A DNA stretch of 64,000 nucleotides from an uncultured Coriobacteriaceae bacterium (GTDB lineage: Bacteria; Actinomycetota; Coriobacteriia; Coriobacteriales; UMGS124): the NCBI GenBank assembly GCA_900539345.1, contig UQBS01000007.1, forward strand, positions 17,392-81,391, given 5' to 3'. The translations under genes were made by a program, and so were the position numbers. Of the stretch, positions 52,276 to 61,159 are shown in pieces. The notes under the pieces were generated by a model. That model was not told the DNA's origin and did not search any database. It saw only the letters and a program-made list of their open reading frames with translations. Positions within the stretch are counted from its first letter, which is position 1; each line of letters begins with the position of its first letter.

Positions 52276-53676
52276 ATGGTAAGACCCGGACGCCGGGCGT
52301 TCAGCATCATGTCGTACTTCACCGACATCCTCATCGCCCCCATCTCCATGGCCATCGCATTCTGGCTGCGCTTCTGCCTTTTCTCAGGCGAAAACCCCAT
52401 CGGCACGATGACCGAGCATGTGCTGTGGGTCACCGCCTTCTCGCCGCTGTACGTCTTCTTCTATGGCCTTTTGGGCGTGTACGACCGCCACCGCACCGTC
52501 GAGACCTCGCATAAGCTCGGGCAGCTCGTTGCGGCGAACACCATCACCACCATGCTCTTCATCGACTGCATCTTCGTACTGCGCGTCATAGACTTCTCGC
52601 GCTGGCTCGTCGTGTTCTACTGGATTATCTCAGCGACCCTGTCATGCCTAAAAGAGCTGGCAGTCACACATATCCTCAAATCCATCCACCGCTCAGGCCG
52701 CGACCTGCGCAGGGTCGTCATCGTGGGTTCGGGGGCGGGGGCCTGCACGTTTGCGCACGGCATCGCCGCACATCCCAGCACCGGACAGGTCGTGGTGGGC
52801 AACATCGGGGAGGCGTCGATTGAGGACATCAGGCTGCTAGGATCATACGCTGACATCGATCATATCCTCGACGCCACCCTACCCGACGAGGTCGTCATCG
52901 CCATCGATGCCAAAGAGCAGGACTTGCTCGATCCCATCCTCATCGCCTGCAAGCGCAGCGGCATCAAACTGTCGATTCTGCCTGCATACTACCAGTTCCT
53001 CTCCAGCAGGCCCTCAATCAGCATCGAGGGCGGCGTGCCGCTCATCAACGTGCAGCGCGTCGTGCTCGACAACCTGGGCTTCGCCTTCCTCAAGCGCCTC
53101 ATGGACGTGGTGGGATCGGCCGTGCTCATCGTGTTGACTTCGCCCATCATGCTCGTGGCGGTCATCGGCACCAAGCTCTCCTCCCCCGGCCCGGTCCTAT
53201 TCAAGCAGGAGCGCGTGGGACGCAACCGCAAGCCGTTCTACATGTACAAGTTTCGTTCGATGCGCGTAAACGTGCATGAGGCGGACGGCTGGACTGTCGC
53301 CGGCGACCCGCGCCGTACGGCCTTCGGCGCCTTTATGCGCCGTTACTCCATCGACGAGCTGCCCCAGCTGTTCAACGTGCTCAGGGGTGACATGAGCCTT
53401 GTGGGCCCTAGGCCCGAGCTTCCCCAACATGTGTACGACTTCAAGGGCAGCGTGCCGCTGTACATGCTGCGCCACCAGGTGCGCCCCGGCATGACGGGCT
53501 GGGCGCAGATCAACGGCCTGCGCGGCGACACCTCCATCGAGGCCCGCGTGGAGTACGACCTGTACTACATCGAGAACTGGTCGTTCATGTTTGACCTGCG
53601 CATTCTCTTCACCACGCCGTTCAGGGGCATCGTAAACAAGCAGGAGCCGCTCGTGAAGAAGAGCGCCAAAAAATAG
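52276..53676 (+). CDS. Polyprenyl-phosphate sugar-1-phosphate transferase (initiating enzyme)
   Basis: A 466-aa WbaP/WcaJ-type protein. Four N-terminal membrane helices (residues about 10-150), a CoA-binding-like domain (about 160-265), another helix (KRLMDVVGSAVLIVLTSPIMLV) and the catalytic bacterial sugar transferase domain (about 275-466): PGPVLFKQERVGRNRKPFYMYKFRSM, then IDELPQLFNVLRGDMSLVGPRPELPQHV, the defining motif. It loads the first sugar-P onto undecaprenyl phosphate, starting polymer synthesis. ATG 52276 has AAGGGA 5 nt upstream; upstream ATGs at 52198 and 52216 are alternatives. Confidence 0.93.
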   Translation: MVRPGRRAFSIMSYFTDILIAPISMAIAFWLRFCLFSGENPIGTMTEHVLWVTAFSPLYVFFYGLLGVYDRHRTVETSHKLGQLVAANTITTMLFIDCIFVLRVIDFSRWLVVFYWIISATLSCLKELAVTHILKSIHRSGRDLRRVVIVGSGAGACTFAHGIAAHPSTGQVVVGNIGEASIEDIRLLGSYADIDHILDATLPDEVVIAIDAKEQDLLDPILIACKRSGIKLSILPAYYQFLSSRPSISIEGGVPLINVQRVVLDNLGFAFLKRLMDVVGSAVLIVLTSPIMLVAVIGTKLSSPGPVLFKQERVGRNRKPFYMYKFRSMRVNVHEADGWTVAGDPRRTAFGAFMRRYSIDELPQLFNVLRGDMSLVGPRPELPQHVYDFKGSVPLYMLRHQVRPGMTGWAQINGLRGDTSIEARVEYDLYYIENWSFMFDLRILFTTPFRGIVNKQEPLVKKSAKK

Positions 53677-53700
53677 GCCGGGCACGCGACAGACGCAAAC

Positions 53701-53750
53701 AAAAATGGGCCGGACGGGAGCTGCGAGCTGCATCCCGTCCGGCCCATTTG
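53701..53750. terminator. Bidirectional terminator between the sugar transferase and ABC ATPase
   Basis: AAATGGGCCGGACGGGA at 53703-53719 pairs perfectly with TCCCGTCCGGCCCATTT at 53733-53749 (17 bp). It ends both converging genes. Confidence 0.92.
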
Positions 53751-53763
53751 CATATCTCGGGCA

Positions 53764-55173
53764 CTATCCTCGTTTGAGCGTGACCTGCTTGCCGCGAGCG
53801 TACGTCTCGCTCCAGGCCCACTCGAACTCATCGCCTGCCATCGGAGCAGCCGCGTCTACCTCGCCATATTGCAGCTCGGTGTAGCCCACATAGCGCGCAA
53901 GGTTGACCTCGAGCACATAGGTGTCGGACGTGCTGTACCGACCGCTGGCTCGCGAGGCGATATCGAACGTCTCGCGCGTGGCGTAGCCATGGGAATCCTG
54001 CGCGCGCACGGCAAACAAGAGCCCCGAGGCATCGGTACGGGCACGGTCGGCGAAAACATAGAGCTTGTTGTCACGCAGACACACCTGGATGCCCTCGTCG
54101 TCGTTGACGCACATCAGGGCCGCCTCGTTGAGCGGCAAAGCCTGGATCCGCCCAGGCAACGTCGCCTCACTCACGGCAATGACGATGAGAAGCGCCGCGA
54201 AGGCAAGTGCGGTGATACGCACGGCTTTGGGAAGGCCCGCGACACGCTGAATGAACGACGTGCGAGCCGGCACCTGGGCAACATCGCCCGAGCCCTCGCG
54301 GCCCGTTGGGGCAGCGACCTGCTCTGAGGCGAGTGAAGCCTGCTCAGCCGCCTTGTCTGCCGCAGGCTGCGAGGCCGGCTTGGGAGCCTCGTCGATGAAC
54401 AGCGGCGGCAGCTCGTCTTTACCCGGCAGCTTCTTGGTGTTGAGATACTTCTCGTAGGCGTCGCACAGGCCCTGCACGTTGTTGCCAAAGGCGACCTGGT
54501 TGCCGTGGTCGAGCCAGAGAATCTTGTTGCACAGCGAGCGCACTTGGCCCGTGGAGTGGCTCACGAGCAGCGTGGTGGCACCGCCCGCGATGATCTCGCG
54601 CATCTTCGCCTCGCTCTTCTTGCGGAAGGCGCCGTCGCCCACCGAGAGCACCTCGTCGAGGATGAGCACCTCGGGGTCGACAAGGCTTGCGATGGAAAAC
54701 GCCAGGCGGCTCTTCATGCCGCTGGAGAGCTGCTTGAAGGGACGGTCCTCAAACCCGCGCAGCTCGGCGAAGTCGATGATGGAGTCGTAGGTCTCGTCGA
54801 CAAACGCGCGGTTGTAGCCCAGCATGGCGGCACGCAGGTAGGTGTTCTCGCGCACCGTGAGGTCGCCGTCGAAGCCGCTGGCGAGCTCGAGCAGGGCGGC
54901 AATCTTGCCGTTGCACTGCACCGTGCCCTCGGTGGGAACCATGATGCCGCTGATGGCCTTGAGGAGCGTGGATTTGCCCGCACCGTTGGAGCCGATGATA
55001 CCGAGCATATCGCCGGGCTCAAGCTCGAAGGTCACGTGCCTGTCGGCCCAGAACTCGGTGACGTGGTACTCGTGCTTGAGCCTGCGGATGAAGTATTCCT
55101 TGAGACCGATGTCCTTGAAGTCGCCGGTAATGTAGCGAATCGAGACGTTGTCGCAGCTGATCATTGCAGTCAT
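53764..55173 (-). CDS. Wzt/TagH-type ABC exporter ATPase with membrane-anchored C-terminal extension
   Basis: A 469-aa ATP-binding subunit of a polysaccharide or teichoic acid exporter. Nucleotide-binding domain: Walker A GSNGAGKST (61-69), Q/ELASGFDG, signature LSSGMKS (149-155), Walker B VLILDEV, H-loop His206. Residues 245-310 are a Pro/Ala/Glu linker; a single membrane helix lies at about 317-335, then an exterior beta-rich tail of about 130 residues. TagH proteins have a similar extension of unknown role. Start ATG 55173 (AAGGTG 5 nt upstream). It is 9 nt downstream of the permease gene, forming the exporter operon. Confidence 0.93.
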   Translation of the reverse strand: MTAMISCDNVSIRYITGDFKDIGLKEYFIRRLKHEYHVTEFWADRHVTFELEPGDMLGIIGSNGAGKSTLLKAISGIMVPTEGTVQCNGKIAALLELASGFDGDLTVRENTYLRAAMLGYNRAFVDETYDSIIDFAELRGFEDRPFKQLSSGMKSRLAFSIASLVDPEVLILDEVLSVGDGAFRKKSEAKMREIIAGGATTLLVSHSTGQVRSLCNKILWLDHGNQVAFGNNVQGLCDAYEKYLNTKKLPGKDELPPLFIDEAPKPASQPAADKAAEQASLASEQVAAPTGREGSGDVAQVPARTSFIQRVAGLPKAVRITALAFAALLIVIAVSEATLPGRIQALPLNEAALMCVNDDEGIQVCLRDNKLYVFADRARTDASGLLFAVRAQDSHGYATRETFDIASRASGRYSTSDTYVLEVNLARYVGYTELQYGEVDAAAPMAGDEFEWAWSETYARGKQVTLKRG

Positions 55174-55182
55174 GGGCGCACC

Positions 55183-55950
55183 TTACACGTAGTACAAAAA
55201 CTCGTGGTTCTTCTTCTTGTAAATCAGCGCGCCGATGGCAAACGCAGCCACGGCATAGCCGATGACAAGCGCATGCAGGCCCACTGAGGGCACGAGTCCG
55301 TCGATGACCACCTGGCGGAAATACGTGATGTAGACATACACCGGGTTGCAGTAGAACAGGTTCTGAATGAGCGGCGGATAGCTCGAGGTGGTGTAGAAGA
55401 TGGCGGACATGTACATGAGCAGCATCGTGAAGACACCCCAGAGATACTGCACGTCCTTGAAGAAGACATAGAGCGCCGACAGGATGAGCCCCACGCCGAC
55501 ATTGAACAGCATGAGGAACACGATGGGCACGATGAGAAGAAGGAAGTTCCAGGTAAACGTGATGTGGTCGATGAGGCAGAAGACGAAGAACACGCACAGT
55601 GTGATGCCGAAGTTGATGATGGTCTGCACGTTTTTGGAGAGCAGGAACATGTACTTGGGCACGTTGACCTTGGTGAAGATGTGCGAGTTGGACATGAGGG
55701 CCGTCATACCCTGCGAGGTTGCCTCGTTGAAGTAGTTGAACACGAGGTTGCCGCAGAATAGGTATGTGGTGTAGTGGTCCATGCTCTGACCAAAGAACTG
55801 TGTGAAGACGATCTTCATGACAAGCAGCGTGAGCAGCGGGTTGAGCACGCTCCATAGCATGCCGAGCACCGTGCGTTTATACTTGGTCTTAAAGTCACGC
55901 GCCACCAGTTCCTCGAACAGGAACTGATGTTCCTTCAGTTTTTGAAGCAT
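55183..55950 (-). CDS. ABC-2 type polysaccharide exporter permease (Wzm/TagG)
   Basis: A 255-aa ABC-2 membrane protein with six helices. The N-terminus LFEELVARDFKTKYKRTVLGMLWSVLNP is typical of the family, and the GLILSALYVFFKDVQYLWG segment marks the ABC-2 membrane domain. It forms the channel for undecaprenyl-linked polymers with the ATPase downstream. ATG 55950 has GAGGGG 4 nt upstream. First gene of the exporter pair; upstream is a 333-bp divergent region shared with the GT2-TagF gene. Confidence 0.92.
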   Translation of the reverse strand: MLQKLKEHQFLFEELVARDFKTKYKRTVLGMLWSVLNPLLTLLVMKIVFTQFFGQSMDHYTTYLFCGNLVFNYFNEATSQGMTALMSNSHIFTKVNVPKYMFLLSKNVQTIINFGITLCVFFVFCLIDHITFTWNFLLLIVPIVFLMLFNVGVGLILSALYVFFKDVQYLWGVFTMLLMYMSAIFYTTSSYPPLIQNLFYCNPVYVYITYFRQVVIDGLVPSVGLHALVIGYAVAAFAIGALIYKKKNHEFLYYV

Positions 55951-56283
55951 GCAACCCCTCGCAAACACACGCCCAGCTCAATCGGCCTGTACCGGCAGGC
56001 TATTTTATCTGACCCAAAGCCGCTCTCCAGCCCAAAGCCCAAACCCACATGCATGCACCGCAGTCAGCATCCTCTGGCAATTCAAACCAACCGCCACTCC
56101 TCCATGGTACGAGTAAACCGCTCGAACACGGCAACAACAACCAGCAAAGTAAATACCGCATGTACACCACTGTTGTCATAAATCCCAGTAAACCCCGTCT
56201 CTCTCAATTCCCAGCACATACTACTGCTATAAACTTAGCATTGACTTTCGTCCTGCTACTCCGTACTGACTTGGAGCCGTAAC
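55951..56283. other. Divergent intergenic region with no gene, locally AT-rich
   Basis: About 330 bp between the ABC permease and the GT2-TagF gene. Composition shifts from typical high-GC to AT-rich toward 56283. Candidate -10 hexamers are TATAAA (about 56229, plus) and TAAAAT (minus, about 56002); -35 matches are poor. A small hairpin, GCCTGTACCGGCAGGC, lies at 55986-56001. Nothing else recognised. Confidence 0.5.
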
Positions 56284-58968
56284 GTGAAGACTGACGGGTT
56301 AGAGACTGCCTATCCATATGACGTGTCCGTCATCATGGCCGTATATAATGTCGGTCCCTTTTTGGAAGAGGCCATCGAAAGCCTTATCGATCAGATGATA
56401 GGCTTTGACCGTATACAGCTCATATTGGTTGATGACGGATCAACCGACAACAGTCCTTCCATATGCGATGAATACGCGCAGCGCCACCCAGCCAATGTTA
56501 TTGTCGTACATAAAGAAAACGCAGGTGTTTCCTCGGCTCGTAACGTCGGGTTGTCATACGCCACTGGAAAATATGTCAATTTCCTTGACTCCGACGATAA
56601 GTTTTCGCCAAACACCATATATCGCGTTCTCGAATTTTTTTCGCAACATTTCAATGAAACCGATGTTGTCGCCATACCCCTCTTTTTCTTTGATGGCGCC
56701 AGCGGGCAGCACCCGTTGAACGCTAAGTTCAAGAAGGGGAGCCGGGTTATTGATTTATATCAAGAGCCTAGTTCCATCCAGCTGAGCATGTCATCGACTT
56801 TCATAAAGAAAGAGAGCCTTTCATCCGCCCACTTTGACGAAGACCTCGCATTCGCGGAAGATGCAAAGGTTCTGCTGCCCATACTGGCAAAAAAGGGAAC
56901 GTTGGGTGTGGTCCACATCGCGCGTTACTACTACCGAAAGCGCACCACGGGTGAACTTTCTGCCATCCAGAAATCGCAATCTATCCCTCAATGGTACTTC
57001 CCTTACCTCGAGCACTTCCAAGAAGAGACGATGCAGTACTTCATGAATGAATACGGCTGTCTCCCAAAGTTCGTCCAATATACGCTTGCCTATGATTTGC
57101 AGTGGCGAATTAAACAGGATCATTTGCCTGAAGACTTATTTCCAGATGAAGAATCCTCCACATGCTACAAGCATAAATTAATCCACCTCATCGCCCAAAT
57201 CGATGACGATGTTCTGCTCGCTCAAAAATCTCTCTGGCACGAACACAAGCTTTGGGCTCTTAAGAACAAATACAACTCTCTGCCGCAGGTAATCAAGAGA
57301 GACAGCGAGAGATTTCTGAGGTATGGAAATACCAACTGCTATTTCTACTCTAACTGCCAATTCACTATTGAGTTTATTCATCTTGAACCGCTTTCTTGCA
57401 CCATCGAGGGCTATACAATTCTTTATCCGCTAGACTATGGCACGGTCCAAATCGAGGCCGAGGTCAATGGTGAGTTTTATCCCTGCGATTTGTGCTTTAG
57501 ACAAGACCCAACCTATGCACTGGGCGATGAGATACTGCATTACTATGGCTTCACCTGCACCCTGCCCCTTAATCAGAGCCATGCCACATATAGCATTCGG
57601 TTCTTCATCACGATTGATGATCAGCGCATAGAGAAACGCAATATCGTATACAAGAAGTATGCTCCCATCGGAAACGAATTCGAGCATGCTTACTACACGC
57701 ACAACGGCTGGACACTTAAGCATTCACGTCAATGGTTAACTATTGAACATGCAAGCTGGACTTCCAATCTGCGCAATGAATTTGTCTTTTGCAAAGAACT
57801 CTGGAGGAAAAACCAACTTGGAACGAGGAAAGCCATCTTTGTCCGCTTCTTGGCGCATTTCCTGCGTGCTTTGCAGCACAATCAAGTTTGGCTTATCTGC
57901 GATAAAGCGAATCGAGCGGATGACAACGGAGAAGCTTTCTTCAACTACCTGCAGTCTGCAAAACCGAAGAATGTAACGCCTTATTTCCTGATTAGGAAAG
58001 ACTCGGGAGATTGGGAGCGTCTGTCAAAAATCGGCAAAGTCATACCCTATATGTCGCATCACCATAAACTGAAGTATCTGACTGCCGACTTTGTCGTTTC
58101 CGCATACAGCCATGACGAGATTAATAATCCATTCCTTGGATACCATGCCCCCTATCGAGACATGCTGCAGAACACCAAGTTTGTATTTCTCCAGCATGGG
58201 ATTATAAAAGACGATCTCTCTCGCGGTCTAAATAGAAGCCACAAGAATATTAAGGGGTTTGTTACATCGTGCATTGCTGAGTATAATTCAGTAATCAATA
58301 CGCCCTCTTATCTCTACAAACCGGAAGATATTTGGTTGACCGGCCTCCCTCGCTATGACTACCTGTATCATGCCGAAGAAAAATCCATCGTAATCATGCC
58401 CACTTGGAGACGAGATTTATTCGGTGATTTCCATCCTGAGGATAGCCGATGGGATTTGCTCGATGGCTTTAAAGAAAGCGACTACTACCAGTTCTATAAC
58501 AACCTGCTCAAAAATCCCAAGCTTCTAGATGCCTGCTCGGAGCATGGTTACTCTATAAACTTTGTTCCCCATCCCGTTTTCTTCCCGTATATGGACCAAT
58601 TTGACATACAGTCCCCAATCAAAGTCTGGGGTTCAGACGTCTGCTATCGCGATATGTTTGCAAGGAACAAGTTGCTTCTTACAGACTATTCATCAGTTGC
58701 GTTCGATTTTGCATACCTTAGAAAGCCTGTCCTTTATGCACACTTCGATACCAACCACTACGCAGAAGGGTACTTCGACTACGAGCGGGACGGATTTGGC
58801 GAAGTCTCGTATGATGTTGAATCAACCGTTGACAACATCATTTCGTATCTGAAAATGGATTGTGCTCTGAAGGATTGCTATAGAACTCGCATCGATGGTT
58901 TCTTCGCTTTTAATGACACCAACTCCTGCCAGCGGGTACTCGAAAAGATGCTCTCGCTTAAGGATTAG
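56284..58968 (+). CDS. GT2 plus CDP-glycerol glycerophosphotransferase (TagF-like) fusion, compositionally foreign
   Basis: An 894-aa protein. GT2 at 10-240: VSVIMAVYNVGPFLEEAIESL, VDDGSTDNSPSICDEY, and NFLDSDDKFSPN (DxD). A middle beta region (about 330-470). TagF/TagB-like glycerol-P or ribitol-P transferase at about 500-890: FLQHGIIKDDLSRGLNRS, PRYDYLY, VIMPTWRRDLFG, LLLTDYSSVAFDFAYLRKPVLYA. This would polymerise or add alditol-phosphate units in teichoic acid. GTG 56284 has GGAG 7 nt upstream. Codon use is A/T-richer than every neighbour (many AAA, TTT, ATA codons), so it was probably acquired by transfer. Confidence 0.9.
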   Translation: MKTDGLETAYPYDVSVIMAVYNVGPFLEEAIESLIDQMIGFDRIQLILVDDGSTDNSPSICDEYAQRHPANVIVVHKENAGVSSARNVGLSYATGKYVNFLDSDDKFSPNTIYRVLEFFSQHFNETDVVAIPLFFFDGASGQHPLNAKFKKGSRVIDLYQEPSSIQLSMSSTFIKKESLSSAHFDEDLAFAEDAKVLLPILAKKGTLGVVHIARYYYRKRTTGELSAIQKSQSIPQWYFPYLEHFQEETMQYFMNEYGCLPKFVQYTLAYDLQWRIKQDHLPEDLFPDEESSTCYKHKLIHLIAQIDDDVLLAQKSLWHEHKLWALKNKYNSLPQVIKRDSERFLRYGNTNCYFYSNCQFTIEFIHLEPLSCTIEGYTILYPLDYGTVQIEAEVNGEFYPCDLCFRQDPTYALGDEILHYYGFTCTLPLNQSHATYSIRFFITIDDQRIEKRNIVYKKYAPIGNEFEHAYYTHNGWTLKHSRQWLTIEHASWTSNLRNEFVFCKELWRKNQLGTRKAIFVRFLAHFLRALQHNQVWLICDKANRADDNGEAFFNYLQSAKPKNVTPYFLIRKDSGDWERLSKIGKVIPYMSHHHKLKYLTADFVVSAYSHDEINNPFLGYHAPYRDMLQNTKFVFLQHGIIKDDLSRGLNRSHKNIKGFVTSCIAEYNSVINTPSYLYKPEDIWLTGLPRYDYLYHAEEKSIVIMPTWRRDLFGDFHPEDSRWDLLDGFKESDYYQFYNNLLKNPKLLDACSEHGYSINFVPHPVFFPYMDQFDIQSPIKVWGSDVCYRDMFARNKLLLTDYSSVAFDFAYLRKPVLYAHFDTNHYAEGYFDYERDGFGEVSYDVESTVDNIISYLKMDCALKDCYRTRIDGFFAFNDTNSCQRVLEKMLSLKD

Positions 58969-58994
58969 CCATTCTCACTTTGTGGCCATACGAT

Positions 58995-59040
58995 ACGTGC
59001 GAGAGGAGTCCCTGCTCATAAAGAGATTCCTCTCGCACGT
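58995..59040. terminator. Hairpin between the GT2-TagF gene and the GT2 gene
   Basis: ACGTGCGAGAGGA at 58995-59007 pairs with TCCTCTCGCACGT at 59028-59040 (13 bp). T-tracts are weak on both sides; placed between convergent genes. Confidence 0.6.
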
Positions 59041-59071
59041 TCTCATTCTGTCGCGCCTTATAGTTCACACA

Positions 59072-60088
59072 CTAGTTGGAATGCCCTCCATCAATCCACC
59101 TAGCCAATACTGAACTGAGAAAAAGGGTGCCGGCACAATTCAACTGAGTAAGCCAAAGCCTCATACATCCGAGACGACCATATTTTGATGCTTCCCGGGC
59201 AGAACGGCAATGCTTCCCGGCAAACACGACCATATCAGCGCGGACCTGTTCGAAAACAGCCTTGTCGTTTCCCCGCGCACCCCACGCAAGAGACCAGCAT
59301 ATGGCGTTAACACGCATCACGTCGAGAGCCAGGGCGCCTTCAAGTTCAGGGTACCTAGGCGCTAGGGCCTCGTAGCGCTCTCGTGCAGAGAGCCAGTAGT
59401 CCACCCGGTTGGAGAGACTCTCGTCTCGCACGATGTTGGCTTCATGGAAGATGTAGTGGTAGGCAAAAACCTGGCTAAACGCTATGCGGTCCGCACGATC
59501 AAATAGCTGGTAGACGACGGCAACATCTTCGTAATTGCGACCGAGGGGAAATGCGATACCCTCAAAAAGTTTTCGGTCAAACAGTTTGTCGCACAGATAG
59601 CTGCGCACGGCGGTGTCGGCAACAAGCTCGGCCAGGGCATCGGCGGGAGAAAGAGGACTCTCGCCATCACGGCAAATTCTAACCGGCTCGGAGCCGGGGT
59701 GCTCCTCGATGCGGCCGCAGACGGCTATTTGGGCGTCCTGACCTTGGGCAGCCCCGAGAAGCGCCTCGTACATGTTGGGTTCGACCCAGTCGTCGCTATC
59801 TACAAAGCCAATCCAGGCACCCTTTGCGTGGGCAAGACCCGTGTTGCGAGCAACTGAGCGCCCCCCGTTAGGCTGATGGACAACATGCACGCGAGGGTCC
59901 CTGGCGGCATACTCATCGCAGATAGCAGGGCTCTCGTCACGTGACCCGTCATCGACAACAACGACCTCGAAGTCGTCAATCGTCTGCGCAAGAATGCTGT
60001 CCAGGCACTTGCGCAGGTATGCACCTGTCTGATAGACGGGAACGATGATGCTGACGGCAGGGTCTCTCTGCATACGTGCATCAGTCAT
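59072..60088 (-). CDS. GT2 glycosyltransferase
   Basis: A 338-aa inverting GT-A enzyme. VSIIVPVYQTGAYLRKCLDSIL, VVVDDGSRDESPAICDEY, GGRSVARNTGL and FVDSDDWVEPNMY (DxD) are textbook GT2. The C-terminal 110 residues are helical and may hold the acceptor site. It adds a sugar to the surface polymer in the cytosol; donor unknown. The ATG overlaps the end of the GT8 gene upstream by 8 nt, so the pair is co-translated. Composition is high-GC again, in contrast to the TagF-like gene next to it. Confidence 0.9.
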   Translation of the reverse strand: MTDARMQRDPAVSIIVPVYQTGAYLRKCLDSILAQTIDDFEVVVVDDGSRDESPAICDEYAARDPRVHVVHQPNGGRSVARNTGLAHAKGAWIGFVDSDDWVEPNMYEALLGAAQGQDAQIAVCGRIEEHPGSEPVRICRDGESPLSPADALAELVADTAVRSYLCDKLFDRKLFEGIAFPLGRNYEDVAVVYQLFDRADRIAFSQVFAYHYIFHEANIVRDESLSNRVDYWLSARERYEALAPRYPELEGALALDVMRVNAICWSLAWGARGNDKAVFEQVRADMVVFAGKHCRSAREASKYGRLGCMRLWLTQLNCAGTLFLSSVLARWIDGGHSN

Positions 60089-61109
60089 GCTTGCCCCTGC
60101 CCAACTTGAACCCTAGCCAAGCACGGATGAACTTCATGATGTAGCGCGCCCCCACCTTGCCTTCGGCAAACTCCCTCTCCATGGTACCGCGGACCGAGCA
60201 AGGCTCGCGGTCCAGGTAAATGCGCCTTTTGATGATCTCCTGAATGAAGGGCGTCTGGGCAGCGTAGGTCCAAAAGTAATTGCCAAATGGGGCATCCAGG
60301 CTCACCCAGGGCTTCATGGTGCCTCCGAAATGAACCACTTTTGGATGCTCGATTGAGGCGTCAAGCTCCTCACGATATTGGCCGGGCATCTTTTGGTACA
60401 ACTCGGGCTTGATGACATCCCAGGCGGCGTCGACTAGCAGCGTCCTGCCCTGGCAGATCACGTTGAGGATGTCCTGATCGTGCTGGAGCCACTCCCGCGA
60501 CACGGCAAGCTCGAGCAGCTCTTTCCAGGAGTAGGCGGCCCGAAATGCCGGCACGTTGACAAGCAGCATGCCACTGATGAAGTAGTCATCGGGCTTCTCC
60601 AGCTTAAGCTCGCAGTCGCGATACTTGCGACGGTCCTCCAGAGGGTTGTAGTAGCTCATGAGGCCGCACAGGTCGCGCGACGAGGCAAGCAGGTTGTCGC
60701 CCAGGTCGGTGTCGTACAACTCGGCGACGTCAGTAAGCGCAACCATGTCGCCGTCAAAATAGAGGACCTTCTCGTACTCCTGCATGATTTCGGGAATCAG
60801 GAGGCGGTAGTAGGCTTCCTCGGAAAAGTCCTCGCGATTCTCGGTGTAAAAGTCCAGACCCTGGGTGTATTCGGAAACGTTGGCCAGGCGCAGGCTCGCG
60901 TTGGCATAGGGCTCGAGCATCTGATTGAGAAGCACCCGCGAGTCTTCGGTGATGTCGCGATGCAGCACGACAAAATCGTATCCCCGCTCTTGAGAGGCAT
61001 GCTTCATGATAGACAGTATCATAGTGGCCGTATAGGGCACGTAAGAATCGTTTGCGGCGAACACCAGGGCGACATTACCCTGGGAAAACGCTGGGGAAAG
61101 TTTCTGCAT
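60081..61109 (-). CDS. GT8 glycosyltransferase
   Basis: A 342-aa retaining GT-A enzyme of the GT8 (general stress/galactosyl) family. ALVFAANDSYVPYTATMILSI, KVLYFDGDMVALTDVAELY (DxD: FDGD), QHDQDILNVICQG and VVHFGGTMKPW are conserved. It resembles the C-terminal third of the three-domain protein at 45702 (AADDNYVPML, YLDSDLV). ATG 61109 has GGAG upstream, 4 nt away. An alternative GTG at 61145 lacks a site. Second gene of the GT4-GT8-GT2 run. Confidence 0.9.
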   Translation of the reverse strand: MQKLSPAFSQGNVALVFAANDSYVPYTATMILSIMKHASQERGYDFVVLHRDITEDSRVLLNQMLEPYANASLRLANVSEYTQGLDFYTENREDFSEEAYYRLLIPEIMQEYEKVLYFDGDMVALTDVAELYDTDLGDNLLASSRDLCGLMSYYNPLEDRRKYRDCELKLEKPDDYFISGMLLVNVPAFRAAYSWKELLELAVSREWLQHDQDILNVICQGRTLLVDAAWDVIKPELYQKMPGQYREELDASIEHPKVVHFGGTMKPWVSLDAPFGNYFWTYAAQTPFIQEIIKRRIYLDREPCSVRGTMEREFAEGKVGARYIMKFIRAWLGFKLGRGKHD

Positions 61110-61159
61110 CTCGCTCCAATCCGTAAAGCTGGGCCCTATTCTCACACATCGGCGCCAAG

